Shown here in pieces: positions 8,413 through 21,987 of a stretch of DNA of 64,000 nt. Source of the DNA: Canibacter zhoujuaniae (lineage in GTDB: Bacteria; Actinomycetota; Actinomycetes; Actinomycetales; Microbacteriaceae); the NCBI RefSeq assembly GCF_011752005.1, contig NZ_JAAIJZ010000001.1, positions 620,001-684,000 of the forward strand, read 5' to 3'. How positions within the stretch are numbered: position 1 is the first letter of the stretch; each line of letters starts with the position of its first letter. The notes below the pieces were generated by a model. It worked only from the letters and a program-made list of their open reading frames with translations, had not been told where the DNA came from and made no database searches. A program made the position numbers and the translations under genes.

Positions 8413-8888
8413 TAGACGGTCTCGGGTAGATCAAATCGTGAGGCGAAGAAAGTAAAACGATACTTCCCGACCTGCACCTCATCACCATCGTTAAGCACTA
8501 CGGTGCCGCTGATGCGCTGACCACCTAGATAGGTGCCGTTCAACGACCCGAGATCAGACACTGAAAATTGCACACCGTCGCGCACAAACTCAGCGTGGCG
8601 GCGCGAGACCGTGACATCGTCAAGGAAGATATCAACCGCTGGGTGGCGCCCAGCAACAGTGCTATCCTGGTCGAGCAGGAAGCGAGCGCCCTGGTTGGCG
8701 CCGCGCCGCACCACCAGCAACGCAGCGCCTGACGGAAGCGACTCTACCGCCTCACGTTCTTCAATGCTGAGATCAGTGGCGCGAGCGCGAATAATCGCGG
8801 CTAAATCGGCCTGAAACTGTTCGGTAGCGCGCACCTCAGTTTCTGCTTTTTCGTAAGCCTCATTAGCCACGATTAACACCGCCTTCAC
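8412..8888 (-). CDS. garA: FHA-domain protein, GarA/OdhI type
   Basis: GarA/OdhI binds and inhibits 2-oxoglutarate dehydrogenase unless phosphorylated by PknG or PknB-type kinases. The 158-residue product has a near-canonical FHA domain at about residues 55-148 (AGRHPAVDIFLDDVTVSRRHAEF, SLNGTYLGG, GDEVQVGKYRF). The N-terminal phospho-site is altered: the mycobacterial ETTSVF aligns with RATEQF (residues 20-25), keeping the second Thr but replacing the first with Ala. GTG start; no Shine-Dalgarno sequence is visible, and TAAATA lies 5 bases upstream (8894-8899) with a TTTAGA-like -35 17 bases further, which suggests a leaderless mRNA. Confidence 0.87.
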   Translation of the reverse strand: MKAVLIVANEAYEKAETEVRATEQFQADLAAIIRARATDLSIEEREAVESLPSGAALLVVRRGANQGARFLLDQDSTVAGRHPAVDIFLDDVTVSRRHAEFVRDGVQFSVSDLGSLNGTYLGGQRISGTVVLNDGDEVQVGKYRFTFFASRFDLPETV

Positions 8889-8990
8889 TATCGTATTTAG
8901 GGGAAATACCTCACCCTCTAAACTATCTCAAATACTATTCTTTTGCACCTTCAGATGCAGCAGCTGTGAAGCTACTGAGAGCACCCTAGA

Positions 8991-9365
8991 TTAGTTATTT
9001 ACGGCGGAGTCAGCCGGTTTAAATAACGCCTCTAAAAGCAGCGCAACAATGACCACCATTGCACCGAAGTGCAGCCATGGAGTGAATATGTATAGATAGT
9101 TAGTAGCGACCATTGCCACAATCCATGAAACTAAGGCGAGCGTGAGATATACGAGCTGCTCACCTTTGGGTGGCGCAGTTTTTCCGTATTTTCCGGCGGC
9201 GCAGTGTAGCGCCACAATCGCTAGCAGAAACAGGATAAATTGCAGTAGTGCCGGCACCACAGCCCAGACTGACCGATCCAAGCCTTCCGCCGTCAGCGCC
9301 ATAACCGCCGGTAGAACTCCCCCGCCGAGAACGGCAGCAACAGCGTTCACAATTTTAAATCTCAT
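8991..9365 (-). CDS. Small multi-pass membrane protein of unknown function
   Basis: I do not recognise this 124-residue protein. It has four predicted hydrophobic segments (about residues 4-24, 32-54, 70-90 and 95-115), short loops and no catalytic-looking motif. ATG follows AAGGAGAATCAAA, a good ribosome binding site. It lies downstream of a short ORF (9473-9544) and a well-formed promoter, separately from the mrp operon, so it is probably the main product of a small transcription unit. A polar tail (KPADSAVNN) ends it. Confidence 0.7.
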   Translation of the reverse strand: MRFKIVNAVAAVLGGGVLPAVMALTAEGLDRSVWAVVPALLQFILFLLAIVALHCAAGKYGKTAPPKGEQLVYLTLALVSWIVAMVATNYLYIFTPWLHFGAMVVIVALLLEALFKPADSAVNN

Positions 9366-9472
9366 TTTGATTCTCCTTCGAATCTAGGCTTGAGACGCGC
9401 CGATCACAACGCTGCCCCAAGCCTTCGTAAATATAAGTGATACGCTCTGCAAACCGACCCAGTGTCGAAGTT

Positions 9473-9544
9473 CTAGTCGGGGGGGGTATTAGGTTCAGTA
9501 ATTTTGCACCTTACGGAATCTAATGTAATTAGTTTCTTTAACAT
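9473..9544 (-). CDS. Candidate 23-residue leader ORF with a C8 tract
   Basis: An ATG at 9544 sits 5 bases after GGGAGAG and opens a 23-residue ORF (MLKKLITLDSVRCKITEPN, then TPPD). Near its end is a run of eight C residues on the coding strand (9479-9486). Adding one C would extend it to 53 residues, ending at 9384, 18 bases before the membrane-protein gene. Losing one C would extend it to overlap that start. The ORF could be a leader peptide, a frameshifted or phase-variable small gene, or chance. No homologue is known to me. The ribosome site and promoter upstream are what make it worth recording. Confidence 0.35.
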   Translation of the reverse strand: MLKKLITLDSVRCKITEPNTPPD

Positions 9545-9570
9545 GAGAACTCTCCCTTCGTCTTTGAAAT

Positions 9571-9615
9571 TGAGTACTCATTTCTCTGTATAACACAAAC
9601 TCCTATAATTAACAA
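9571..9615 (-). promoter_or_regulatory. Promoter and palindrome for the small membrane-protein locus
   Basis: On the minus strand TTGTTA (9615-9610) and TATACA (9592-9587) are separated by 17 bases. Just downstream, at 9571-9580, is the perfect 10-base palindrome TGAGTACTCA, placed where a repressor could block the polymerase. The promoter faces the short ORF and the membrane protein. The elements are seen; operator function is inferred. Confidence 0.55.
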
Positions 9616-9618
9616 AGT

Positions 9619-10035
9619 TTAAGTGTTTTTGATCGACCAGCCCTCTTCCGCTGAAATATCAATGCGTCTAGGATCCTCTACGTCTGTGTTCGCACGCTGA
9701 ATAACCGGCTCAAGCTCATCCAACGCCAAATGTTCGCGATCAATATGACCCGCACGATACGCAGCGCGACCAGCCATGTGCGCCGACACAGGCGCAGTAA
9801 GAGACTGCAGAATAAAAACCGGCAGCAGCGCAAATAGTGTCATCAAATTACGCTGATCAAGAGCAACCGCCAAAATAATCAGTAGCAGCCCAAAAATCTG
9901 TGGTTTCGTCGCTGCGTGCAAGCGGGACAGAGGGTCTTTAAAGCGCAGCAAACCGATTCCTGCTGTTGCAGAAAGCAGACCAGCGCCGAGCACACACACT
10001 GCTGCTGCAATTTCCCAAATAGGAGACTCTAACAC
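9619..10035 (-). CDS. mrpG: Mrp Na+/H+ antiporter subunit G
   Basis: This is the last gene of the six-gene mrp operon. The 138-residue product has three membrane helices (about residues 8-28, 40-60 and 65-85) and the family segment GIGLLRFKDPLSRLHAATKPQ. A hydrophilic tail of about 50 residues extends beyond the usual 100-120. MrpG is a small structural subunit of the hetero-oligomeric antiporter that exchanges cytoplasmic Na+ for external H+. It starts with GTG 2 bases after the mrpF stop. Confidence 0.9.
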   Translation of the reverse strand: MLESPIWEIAAAVCVLGAGLLSATAGIGLLRFKDPLSRLHAATKPQIFGLLLIILAVALDQRNLMTLFALLPVFILQSLTAPVSAHMAGRAAYRAGHIDREHLALDELEPVIQRANTDVEDPRRIDISAEEGWSIKNT

Positions 10036-10037
10036 GG

Positions 10038-10436
10038 CTACCCCTCCTTCTTAGCTGTAAAGTCTGTCTGCGGTTCAGAATTAGCGTGCGTAATCTGAAT
10101 TTCTCCGGTCGCAGGACGCTCACTTTCTGTGCCCTGGCTTGTAGAAACGCCCTTCTCCAGAGTTGTCGGATTAGCGCGACGCACATATCGCGACACAGTT
10201 ACGGTTGCTAAGGCTGCAGTCGCAGAGATACCGATCATAACCGGGACAGAGTTGTTGTGATTATTAATAACCATCTCTGCCCCCATCGCTAACACAATAG
10301 TTGTGAGCAAAACGTCACTGGCCACCAAACGATCAAGAATCGTCGGCCCCTGAAGAGCACGAATAAGGGCGCACAAAGCAGTGATGGCCAGCGCCCCAGC
10401 TCCGACCCAGACGAGTGTATTCTCAAGAATTAGCAC
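10038..10436 (-). CDS. mrpF: Mrp Na+/H+ antiporter subunit F
   Basis: The product, about 132 residues, has three helices; the conserved ALQGPTILDRLVASDVL with its membrane-embedded Asp is characteristic of MrpF. The start is set at GTG 10436 because GGAGG lies 6 bases before it. The longer frame back to 10466 lacks a binding site and would overlap mrpE by 44 bases instead of 14. A polar C-terminal extension of about 40 residues follows the last helix. Confidence 0.9.
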   Translation of the reverse strand: MLILENTLVWVGAGALAITALCALIRALQGPTILDRLVASDVLLTTIVLAMGAEMVINNHNNSVPVMIGISATAALATVTVSRYVRRANPTTLEKGVSTSQGTESERPATGEIQITHANSEPQTDFTAKKEG

Positions 10437-11028
10437 GACAATCCTCCATATCTGAACGCGAACCAATGGCGTTTACCAGCAAGCGTTCGATCTTATGGAC
10501 ATCGCGACGCAGCTTGTCGCGCTGTTTCTCTTCCGGCCCGTGCAACATGTGTAGATAAAGCACGGAATTAAAACGGTCAACATCCACAATCAAGGATCCG
10601 GGGATCAGTGAGATTGTCAGGCCTGTCATCGTAAGGATAAAGTCACTTCTTGTGCGCAAACGCACCTCTACAACCGCCGGGCTCACCCTTTTGAAAGGGT
10701 TAACCGCATGCCATGCCACCTGCAGCGAACCGAGCACAAGCTCCCACAGGAAGTAGATAAAGTACTGCAGCGCAGCAAAAATATTAAAACGTCCGGCAAG
10801 CTCAACCGGTGGCAGATAAAAAACACGGGTAACAAGAATCGCGACCGCAATACCGGACACAAATGACATTGGCGTGACTTCTTGCCACAGCATCATCCAC
10901 ACCACAACAAGACCGAAAATTAGTGGCAGTTCATGCACCCGAATCAAAAAATGAAAACGCCGGTCTGTGTAGCTTTCTGCGCTGTCACGCAAGCGCTGCG
11001 CCCGCTTCTCAGTTAGTTCGGTAGTCAT
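10423..11028 (-). CDS. mrpE: Mrp Na+/H+ antiporter subunit E
   Basis: The 201-residue product has a charged N-terminal stretch of about 30 residues, then helices near residues 32-60 and 85-110, and the MrpE segment ISLIPGSLIVDVD with LYLHMLHG. MrpE is a membrane subunit required for full antiport activity. It overlaps mrpD by 4 bases (ATGA type) and mrpF by 14, so the operon is translationally coupled. Confidence 0.92.
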   Translation of the reverse strand: MTTELTEKRAQRLRDSAESYTDRRFHFLIRVHELPLIFGLVVVWMMLWQEVTPMSFVSGIAVAILVTRVFYLPPVELAGRFNIFAALQYFIYFLWELVLGSLQVAWHAVNPFKRVSPAVVEVRLRTRSDFILTMTGLTISLIPGSLIVDVDRFNSVLYLHMLHGPEEKQRDKLRRDVHKIERLLVNAIGSRSDMEDCRANS

Positions 11029-12599
11029 GGTTTAACCTCCTGTGGTGGGTCCACATACCATGGGATCTGCAGCTCTCGATCGCTTAACACGCGACCAGCC
11101 CGGTCTGCGTAGCTCATCAAAGGCCCTGCGAACAGGGTCAACCCTAAACAGACAACAACCATGCTCGCAGTTGCGGCAGTCATCAGTTTTGGAACCTCTC
11201 GTGACCCGCGCTCCGGCCCCAAATCTGGTGCATCTACTAGCTGTTGGAGCATACTCTGCCCGTCTTTTATTTCGCTCTTCGGGCGCCAGAAAGAAAGTGT
11301 CCACATCCGGATCAGCGCGTTTAGAGTTAGCAGCGACACAACCGTGCCGATCCCGATTAACCAATAGTGCGTTGCAGTCGGGTTTGCAGCAGCCGCACTG
11401 AACAAGCCGACTTTACCAAGGAACCCGGAAAACGGCGGAATACCACCAAGATTCATCATGGTTATGAAGGTCATAACTGCAAGCAGAGGCGCTTTCTTTA
11501 ACAGACCACTGAGTCGCTCCATGTTAGTTGATCCGCCGACGCGCTCAATCATCCCAACACACAGGAACATAGTTGTCTGCACAATAATGTGGTGAATTAT
11601 GTAGTAGACGGTCGCGTTAAATCCCGCCGCAGTATTGATCGCGATACCAAAAAGCAGGTAACCGATATGGCTGACCAGCGTGAAACTCAAAAGCCTCTTT
11701 ATATCGCGCTGTGATAGTGCACCAAGAATACCGACGATAAGAGTCAGGGCCGCCATCCACATCAGCAACTGATTAATATCAGACTCCGGAAAGAGCATAG
11801 TTTGGCTGCGCAAAATAGCGTAAATACCAACTTTTGTCAGCAGACCCGCAAAAACCGCAGTAACGGGCGCGGGAGCGGTTGGGTAAGAGTCTGGCAGCCA
11901 AAATGAGAGCGGGAAAATAGCTGCTTTAATGCCAAAAGCAACAAGCAAAAGGAGATTTAGGGCGAGCTGTATTTCTGGGTTCAGCTCAGCAATTCGGATC
12001 GAAAGCTGCGCCATGCTTACAGTGCCTGTGGCGCCGTAAATAATGCCCAGCGCCGCAAGAAAAAGCACAGAAGAGACCAGGGAGACAACAATATATGTGA
12101 TGCCCGCACGAATACGTGGTCCGGTGCCACCCATTGTCAGAAGCACATAGCTTGCAACGAGCAAAATTTCAAAGGCGACGTAGAGGTTAAACAAATCGTT
12201 GGCTACGAATGCGTCGAAAACTCCCGCTCCCAAAACCAAATAGCTTGGGAAGAAGATAGAAACAGGGGTTTCCTCATCACCATCAGATAGACGCTGCCCG
12301 ATAGAGAAGACAAGCACTGCTATCAGCACAATCGCCGAAGTTGTAACAAGCGCTGCAGAAAGTCGATCGGCCATTAGCACAATTCCAACAGGCGCTTCCC
12401 AACCACCGATAGCCATTACCAAAGGCGCATCCTGCACATCGATAATGACCATCATTGCAACACCGATTAACGCTACAACAGTGAGCGAAACGAAGGTGAT
12501 GAGACTCTGCAGGTTTCTGCGCTGCGGCACCGCCAACGCCATAGCAGCACCAAGCAGGGGAACAAGCACCACCAGGGGCACAAGTGCGGCTGTGTCCAT
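11025..12599 (-). CDS. mrpD: Mrp Na+/H+ antiporter subunit D
   Basis: The product is a 524-residue polytopic protein of the proton-pumping NADH:quinone oxidoreductase ND2/4/5 family, with about 14 helices. It carries the conserved antiporter-like motifs KAAIFPLSFWLPDSYPTAPAPV and LLSFTLVSHIGYLLFG. MrpA and MrpD are the two subunits thought to carry ion channels. The start ATG overlaps the mrpC stop (TAATG). The C-terminal 70 residues are partly hydrophilic and contain the last helix (MVVVCLGLTLFAGPLMSYAD). Confidence 0.95.
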   Translation of the reverse strand: MDTAALVPLVVLVPLLGAAMALAVPQRRNLQSLITFVSLTVVALIGVAMMVIIDVQDAPLVMAIGGWEAPVGIVLMADRLSAALVTTSAIVLIAVLVFSIGQRLSDGDEETPVSIFFPSYLVLGAGVFDAFVANDLFNLYVAFEILLVASYVLLTMGGTGPRIRAGITYIVVSLVSSVLFLAALGIIYGATGTVSMAQLSIRIAELNPEIQLALNLLLLVAFGIKAAIFPLSFWLPDSYPTAPAPVTAVFAGLLTKVGIYAILRSQTMLFPESDINQLLMWMAALTLIVGILGALSQRDIKRLLSFTLVSHIGYLLFGIAINTAAGFNATVYYIIHHIIVQTTMFLCVGMIERVGGSTNMERLSGLLKKAPLLAVMTFITMMNLGGIPPFSGFLGKVGLFSAAAANPTATHYWLIGIGTVVSLLTLNALIRMWTLSFWRPKSEIKDGQSMLQQLVDAPDLGPERGSREVPKLMTAATASMVVVCLGLTLFAGPLMSYADRAGRVLSDRELQIPWYVDPPQEVKP

Positions 12600-13090
12600 T
12601 ATTCTCCCTCCGTCTTAGTCTGCTTTTTCGCGGCCGCGCTTAAGCGGTCATCTTCGCCGTCATCATCGATATCGAACTCAACAACCTGTTCGAGCTCTTC
12701 GGGTGAAATCTCTTCCACAAAACCGTGCTGTTCAGACTGCGTAATCTCAACATCTTCAGCGTCATCACTCACCCGGTCGTCGTGATCTTCAGCATGCCGG
12801 AAAGCGCGATATATCAGTGCCAGCAGAAAGGCACTCACCGCAAAAGTAATCACAATTGCAGTCAACACAAACGCCTGCGGCAGCGGATCATTCATCTCTT
12901 CCGCTTCTGCAGTTCCTACCAGAGGTGCTGCGCCGAAACTACCGGACATCATGAAAATTAGCAGGTTGGTGGCGTTTCCAACAAGCAAGAAACCGAGCAA
13001 AATTCTGGTAAAACCGCGATCGAGCATGAGAGTAAAACCAACCGCATACATGACCACCATAGCTACAACTAAAAGCAGCGAAACTGTCAT
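12599..13090 (-). CDS. mrpC: Mrp Na+/H+ antiporter subunit C
   Basis: The 163-residue product is a NuoK-like subunit with three helices (about residues 2-22, 28-48 and 72-95). Motifs are GFTLMLDRGFTRILLGFLLVGNATNLLIF and LPQAFVLTAIVITFAVSAF. A C-terminal tail of about 60 residues is very acidic (many Asp and Glu) and longer than in typical MrpC, then ends basic. The gene overlaps both mrpA (4 bases) and mrpD (1 base). Confidence 0.92.
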   Translation of the reverse strand: MTVSLLLVVAMVVMYAVGFTLMLDRGFTRILLGFLLVGNATNLLIFMMSGSFGAAPLVGTAEAEEMNDPLPQAFVLTAIVITFAVSAFLLALIYRAFRHAEDHDDRVSDDAEDVEITQSEQHGFVEEISPEELEQVVEFDIDDDGEDDRLSAAAKKQTKTEGE

Positions 13091-15954
13091 CGTGCTGTCA
13101 CCTGCCGATCTGATTCCGTGTGCACATCAATCTGCGCGCCGAGTGAGCGAACCACATCGAGCACCAGCCCAAACACGATAAGGTACACCCCAATATCGAA
13201 AACTGTTGAGGTCACCAGCGCAAGCTCACCAAAAATTCCAAGGTCGAGATCGATCCAGTTAGATGTCAGCGCGGCCTGTCCAAACAGCATTGGAGCAATA
13301 ACTGTCAGGGCCGCGATAATCATACCGATACCAACTATGCGCCCCGCGTCAAATGGCACTGTTGCACCGAGCTCGGTGCGACCGCCCGTCAAGTATCGTG
13401 CAACAACTGCCATGCCGGCAATAAGACCGCCGGCAAAACCACCACCGGGGCTGTTGTGCCCGGCAAGCAGCATGTAGATCGAAAGAATAATCAGAATATG
13501 GAAAATTAATCGCACCACCACTTCAAGCACGATCGACCGCCGTTCCGGGCTCAGGTCGCTCCCTGCAAGCATCCAGTTGCCGCGCGCGACTGAGCTCTGC
13601 GGGTCAACAACCTGGCGGAACTTATGCAGTGCATTTGACCTGGCGTCACGGCGACTAATCTTTGGCAGATTATCTCCGCGTTCAAAGAGGAACACGAGGG
13701 AGGCAATACCTGTTGCCGCAGCGATAACGACGCTCAGCTCCCCGAAAGTATCCCAACCACGAATATCGACGAGCGTGACGTTTACAATGTTTTTCCCGTG
13801 CCCACCTGAGACAGCAAGCTCAGCAAAATCAACTGAAACTGGTGTGTGAATGCGCGCACCGAGTGCAGTCAGCGCAAAAACTCCCAACACAATACCCATT
13901 GCTGATCCAATAAAGATATTGCGGATCCTGAGCGGCAGTTTTTCACGCCGTGAGAGACGCTGCGGCAGGCGCCGGATCACCAAAACAAAAGCAATCAGCG
14001 TAAGTGTCTCAACAAGCATCTGTGTCAGCGCCAAGTCAGGGGCACCGTGCAGAGCGAACAGGGCTGCCATAGCGTAGCCGGCAAACCCGACAAGAATCGC
14101 TGCTTGGAATCGCTTGGTGGCAAGCAGCGTAGCAACTGACGCGATTATCAGCACAGCAGCAATCACAGCCTGCACAGGGCTCCCCAAGTAGGTATCGACA
14201 AGCGGCTGTTGCGATAGGAGTAGGTGACCACCAACACCCACGGAGGCGACTGTCAAGGTCACAGCGAGATAGAACGGCAGGGAGCCACGTTGGGTCAGAG
14301 CGGTAATCCAGACTGCAACGCGATCCAACACCAAAAATAGATCTGCGAAAAACGCGGGAGCTGAAAACCTATCTTCGAAATGCGGCAGCCTAGAGTCACC
14401 AACCCCGAAAACAGGAATTAATAGGGCACCAACTATTAACACCGCAACGGTGGTGCCGAGTGCTGGTGTAATACCGTGCCAGAGAGCGAAATGTTCAATA
14501 GTTTCGGCCGTTGGCCGCACCCGCTGATATATCGGATCAAGCAGATTTGAGAAGATACCGCCGAAAAGAGCAAGCGCGCTAAATACCGCCGCAGAGAAAA
14601 GCATGGGTTTGCTAACATCGTGGAGTTTTTCGACTTCGGCAACTCCCTTTTTGCTTGCGAAAGCACCATATGCAAAACGGAGCATATACGCGACGGTGAG
14701 CACGGATCCTGCTACCAAAACCCCCAAAACAAGTGGTGCGTAAGGATCGTTAAGATGATGAATCAACTCTGTAAGAGCTGCCTCTTTTGCCACAAAACCG
14801 ATAAGCGGCGGGAACCCAATCATCGACAGCGTCGCAAGAACTGCGACTGTTGCAAGCAAAGGTGCCTGTTTTCCGAGACCGCTGATCCGCCTTAGGTCGC
14901 GTGTTCCGGTATAGTGCTCGATCAGACCAACTGAGAGAAACAGCGGAGCTTTAGCAACTGCGTGCGCAAAAAGTAGCGCAGTTGCAGCAGCGTCAACGGC
15001 GGGGATGGCTACACCGTAGAGCATAACAAGCATCCCCAGCTGGCTCACTGTGCCGAAGGCGAGCACGAGCTTTAGATCAGTCTGGCGCAGTGCGCGTATT
15101 CCGCCGAGCAGCATGGTAACCGCACCGAGAATAACGAGTGTCGCACGGTAGCCGGGGATATCTCCGAATGCTGGCCCGAGCAGAGCCACTAGGAGGATAC
15201 CGGCTTTAACCATTGCTGCCGCGTGCAAATAGGCGCTAACAGGGGTGGGCGCTGCCATAGCCTGCGGCAACCAAAAATGGAACGGGAAAATAGCAGATTT
15301 AGAAAGCGCACCAGCCAAAAGCAGGAAAACAGCAACAGCAGCGGCCGTAGATGAGGGCGCCGCGGCAATAATTGCACTCAGGTTGGCCTCGCCTGTTTCA
15401 AACACAAGAATAATCAGACCAACCAGCATGGCAAGACCACCAATAGTGGTGATAATAATTGCCTGTGCTGCTGCGACACGCCCCGTACGCTTCTTACCGT
15501 TATGCGCGATAAGCAGGAATGAGAAGACGGTTGTTGCTTCCCAAAAAATGAAGAGCAAAAATACGTTATCGGCAATTACAAGCCCCAGCATAACCGCTGC
15601 AAAGGCTGTGAATACCGCGCCGAATCTAGGGACGTTCTGATCTGCCACCTGGAAGTATCGCGCGCAGTAGAAAAGAATCAGCGCTCCAGCGCCTGTTACC
15701 AGAAGCGCAAGCAGGTTTGTAAAAAGATCTATCCGGAAGGTGATGTCGATGGAAAATTGCGGGATCCATGCGTAGTGCTCAGAAATAGCTTCGCCGTTAA
15801 AAGTTTGAGGCAAATACGTCGCCAAAGCGCAGAAGGCCATGGCTGGAACAGCAGCTAGAGCAAAAAAGCCGTTTCGTCCAAAGCGGCGAAGAAGTGGGTA
15901 TGCAAGAAGGCTTGCAAAAGAGTATAGCGCTAGTGAAAAAGTGATCACTGTCAC
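13087..15954 (-). CDS. mrpA: Mrp Na+/H+ antiporter subunit A fused to subunit B
   Basis: This is the first gene of the operon, 955 residues. The N-terminal 480 residues are an ND5-type antiporter-like domain (AIFPFHFWLPQAMAAPTPVSAYLHAAAMVKAG, FGTVSQLGML). A DUF4040-like region follows at about 590-660 (HGAPDLALTQMLVETLTLIAFVLV). A C-terminal MrpB domain at about 790-940 includes ILSIYMLLAGHNSPGGGFAGGL. No separate mrpB exists, so the fusion supplies it. GTG 15954 is preferred over the frame start 13 codons earlier because CAGGGG lies 7 bases upstream and the protein then begins MTVITFSLALYSF, as the family does. The complex supports Na+ and pH homeostasis. Confidence 0.92.
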   Translation of the reverse strand: MTVITFSLALYSFASLLAYPLLRRFGRNGFFALAAVPAMAFCALATYLPQTFNGEAISEHYAWIPQFSIDITFRIDLFTNLLALLVTGAGALILFYCARYFQVADQNVPRFGAVFTAFAAVMLGLVIADNVFLLFIFWEATTVFSFLLIAHNGKKRTGRVAAAQAIIITTIGGLAMLVGLIILVFETGEANLSAIIAAAPSSTAAAVAVFLLLAGALSKSAIFPFHFWLPQAMAAPTPVSAYLHAAAMVKAGILLVALLGPAFGDIPGYRATLVILGAVTMLLGGIRALRQTDLKLVLAFGTVSQLGMLVMLYGVAIPAVDAAATALLFAHAVAKAPLFLSVGLIEHYTGTRDLRRISGLGKQAPLLATVAVLATLSMIGFPPLIGFVAKEAALTELIHHLNDPYAPLVLGVLVAGSVLTVAYMLRFAYGAFASKKGVAEVEKLHDVSKPMLFSAAVFSALALFGGIFSNLLDPIYQRVRPTAETIEHFALWHGITPALGTTVAVLIVGALLIPVFGVGDSRLPHFEDRFSAPAFFADLFLVLDRVAVWITALTQRGSLPFYLAVTLTVASVGVGGHLLLSQQPLVDTYLGSPVQAVIAAVLIIASVATLLATKRFQAAILVGFAGYAMAALFALHGAPDLALTQMLVETLTLIAFVLVIRRLPQRLSRREKLPLRIRNIFIGSAMGIVLGVFALTALGARIHTPVSVDFAELAVSGGHGKNIVNVTLVDIRGWDTFGELSVVIAAATGIASLVFLFERGDNLPKISRRDARSNALHKFRQVVDPQSSVARGNWMLAGSDLSPERRSIVLEVVVRLIFHILIILSIYMLLAGHNSPGGGFAGGLIAGMAVVARYLTGGRTELGATVPFDAGRIVGIGMIIAALTVIAPMLFGQAALTSNWIDLDLGIFGELALVTSTVFDIGVYLIVFGLVLDVVRSLGAQIDVHTESDRQVTAR

Positions 15955-16069
15955 GAGAAAACCCCTGGGCCGATTGTTGGAGCCGGCACACAAATACTGA
16001 ATCTAACCCTACATTGCTAACCTTAAAACTATCTGGCTAGGGAAACTGAAATGTCTCGTATTTTTTTGT

Positions 16070-16125
16070 GTATATATAAAAATAGTGGGGGCATGTTCCC
16101 CACTCTCACCACAACGGTAAGAGAA
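16070..16125 (-). terminator. Terminator of the rRNA operon
   Basis: Downstream of 5S on the minus strand are two successive hairpins: CTCTTACC-loop-GGTGAGAG (about 16123-16103), and GTGGGG paired with CCCCAC (16103-16098 and 16090-16085) with a 7-base loop, followed by ATTTTTATATAT. The second has the classic U-rich tail and ends the operon before mrpA. Confidence 0.85.
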
Positions 16126-16154
16126 GAAAACACACCCCCACAAGAAAAAAATAA

Positions 16155-16272
16155 TTCCGGCAGTGACCTACTCTCCCACACCCTCCCGAGTGCAGTACCA
16201 TCAGCGCTGTCAGCCTTAGCTTCCGGGTTCGGAATGTAACCGGGCGTTTCCCTGACGCTATAACCACCGGAA
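16155..16272 (-). rRNA. rrf: 5S ribosomal RNA
   Basis: The minus-strand sequence begins TCCGGTGGTTATAGCG and ends with GTCACTGCCGGA. The two ends pair to form helix I. The internal CCGGTTACATTCCGAACCC and GATGGTACTGCACTCG match actinobacterial 5S. Ends are judged from helix I and may be off by a few bases. It follows 23S by about 120 bases. Confidence 0.95.
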
Positions 16273-16395
16273 AACCCTTCAACAGGACTCCCCAAAAAAG
16301 TGGAACCAATATTAAATTACCAACATTTAAGGATCCGTCGGAAACCACACAGTAGACGCAAACAACAAAAACCCAACACTTCTTATAGCCAAAAA

Positions 16396-21530
<5,135 letters not shown>

Positions 21531-21987
21531 AAAACAAAAAAACAAACAGCATCGGGAAAACAACACTGAATGCGAGTTTGACCTGACAAACGATTCTGAC
21601 AATCAAAAAATCATCAAGAATGTTCATCCAAAAACAAGGAATCCCCACCAGCATAAAAACTGGCACGAGGTTCAAATAAAATTTGGCATTTGACAATCAA
21701 GTGCACACTATTGAGTTCTCAAAGACCAAACAGAACCCGTACACGCTCCAACCAAGAAGCCTCCGAACCCCGCAGGATCAAAACAATGAAAAACAACCAT
21801 AACACAAAAAGCCAACAAACAAAAGCCAGAAAATGTGTAAACAGTGTTTCCCACCAAGACGCTGACCGTGTTTCCGTTTCCTGACGTTCGGCCAACAGAT
21901 GACTACTCTACGCACCCAGACCCACCCCACGCAAACAACACCAACACCCGGGCGTGTCGCAGGCGTAAATACGCTTGAATAGTGCCC
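21531..21987 (-). promoter_or_regulatory. rRNA operon leader and promoter region
   Basis: This 457-base gap separates the divergent 16S and tgt genes. On the minus strand, around 21725-21700, is TCTTTGAGAACTCAATAGTG, the conserved actinobacterial pre-16S leader/boxA-type element, followed by a T-rich stretch up to the mature 16S 5' end. The promoter must lie further upstream. A TTATGGT in a T/G-rich stretch near 21800 is a possible -10, but I see no convincing -35. No ORF here looks coding. Confidence 0.6.

Noticed and set aside
12725..14895. Plus-strand frames opposite mrpA and mrpC
   Set aside because: They are antisense shadows with low-complexity Ser/Thr/Arg content and no ribosome sites.
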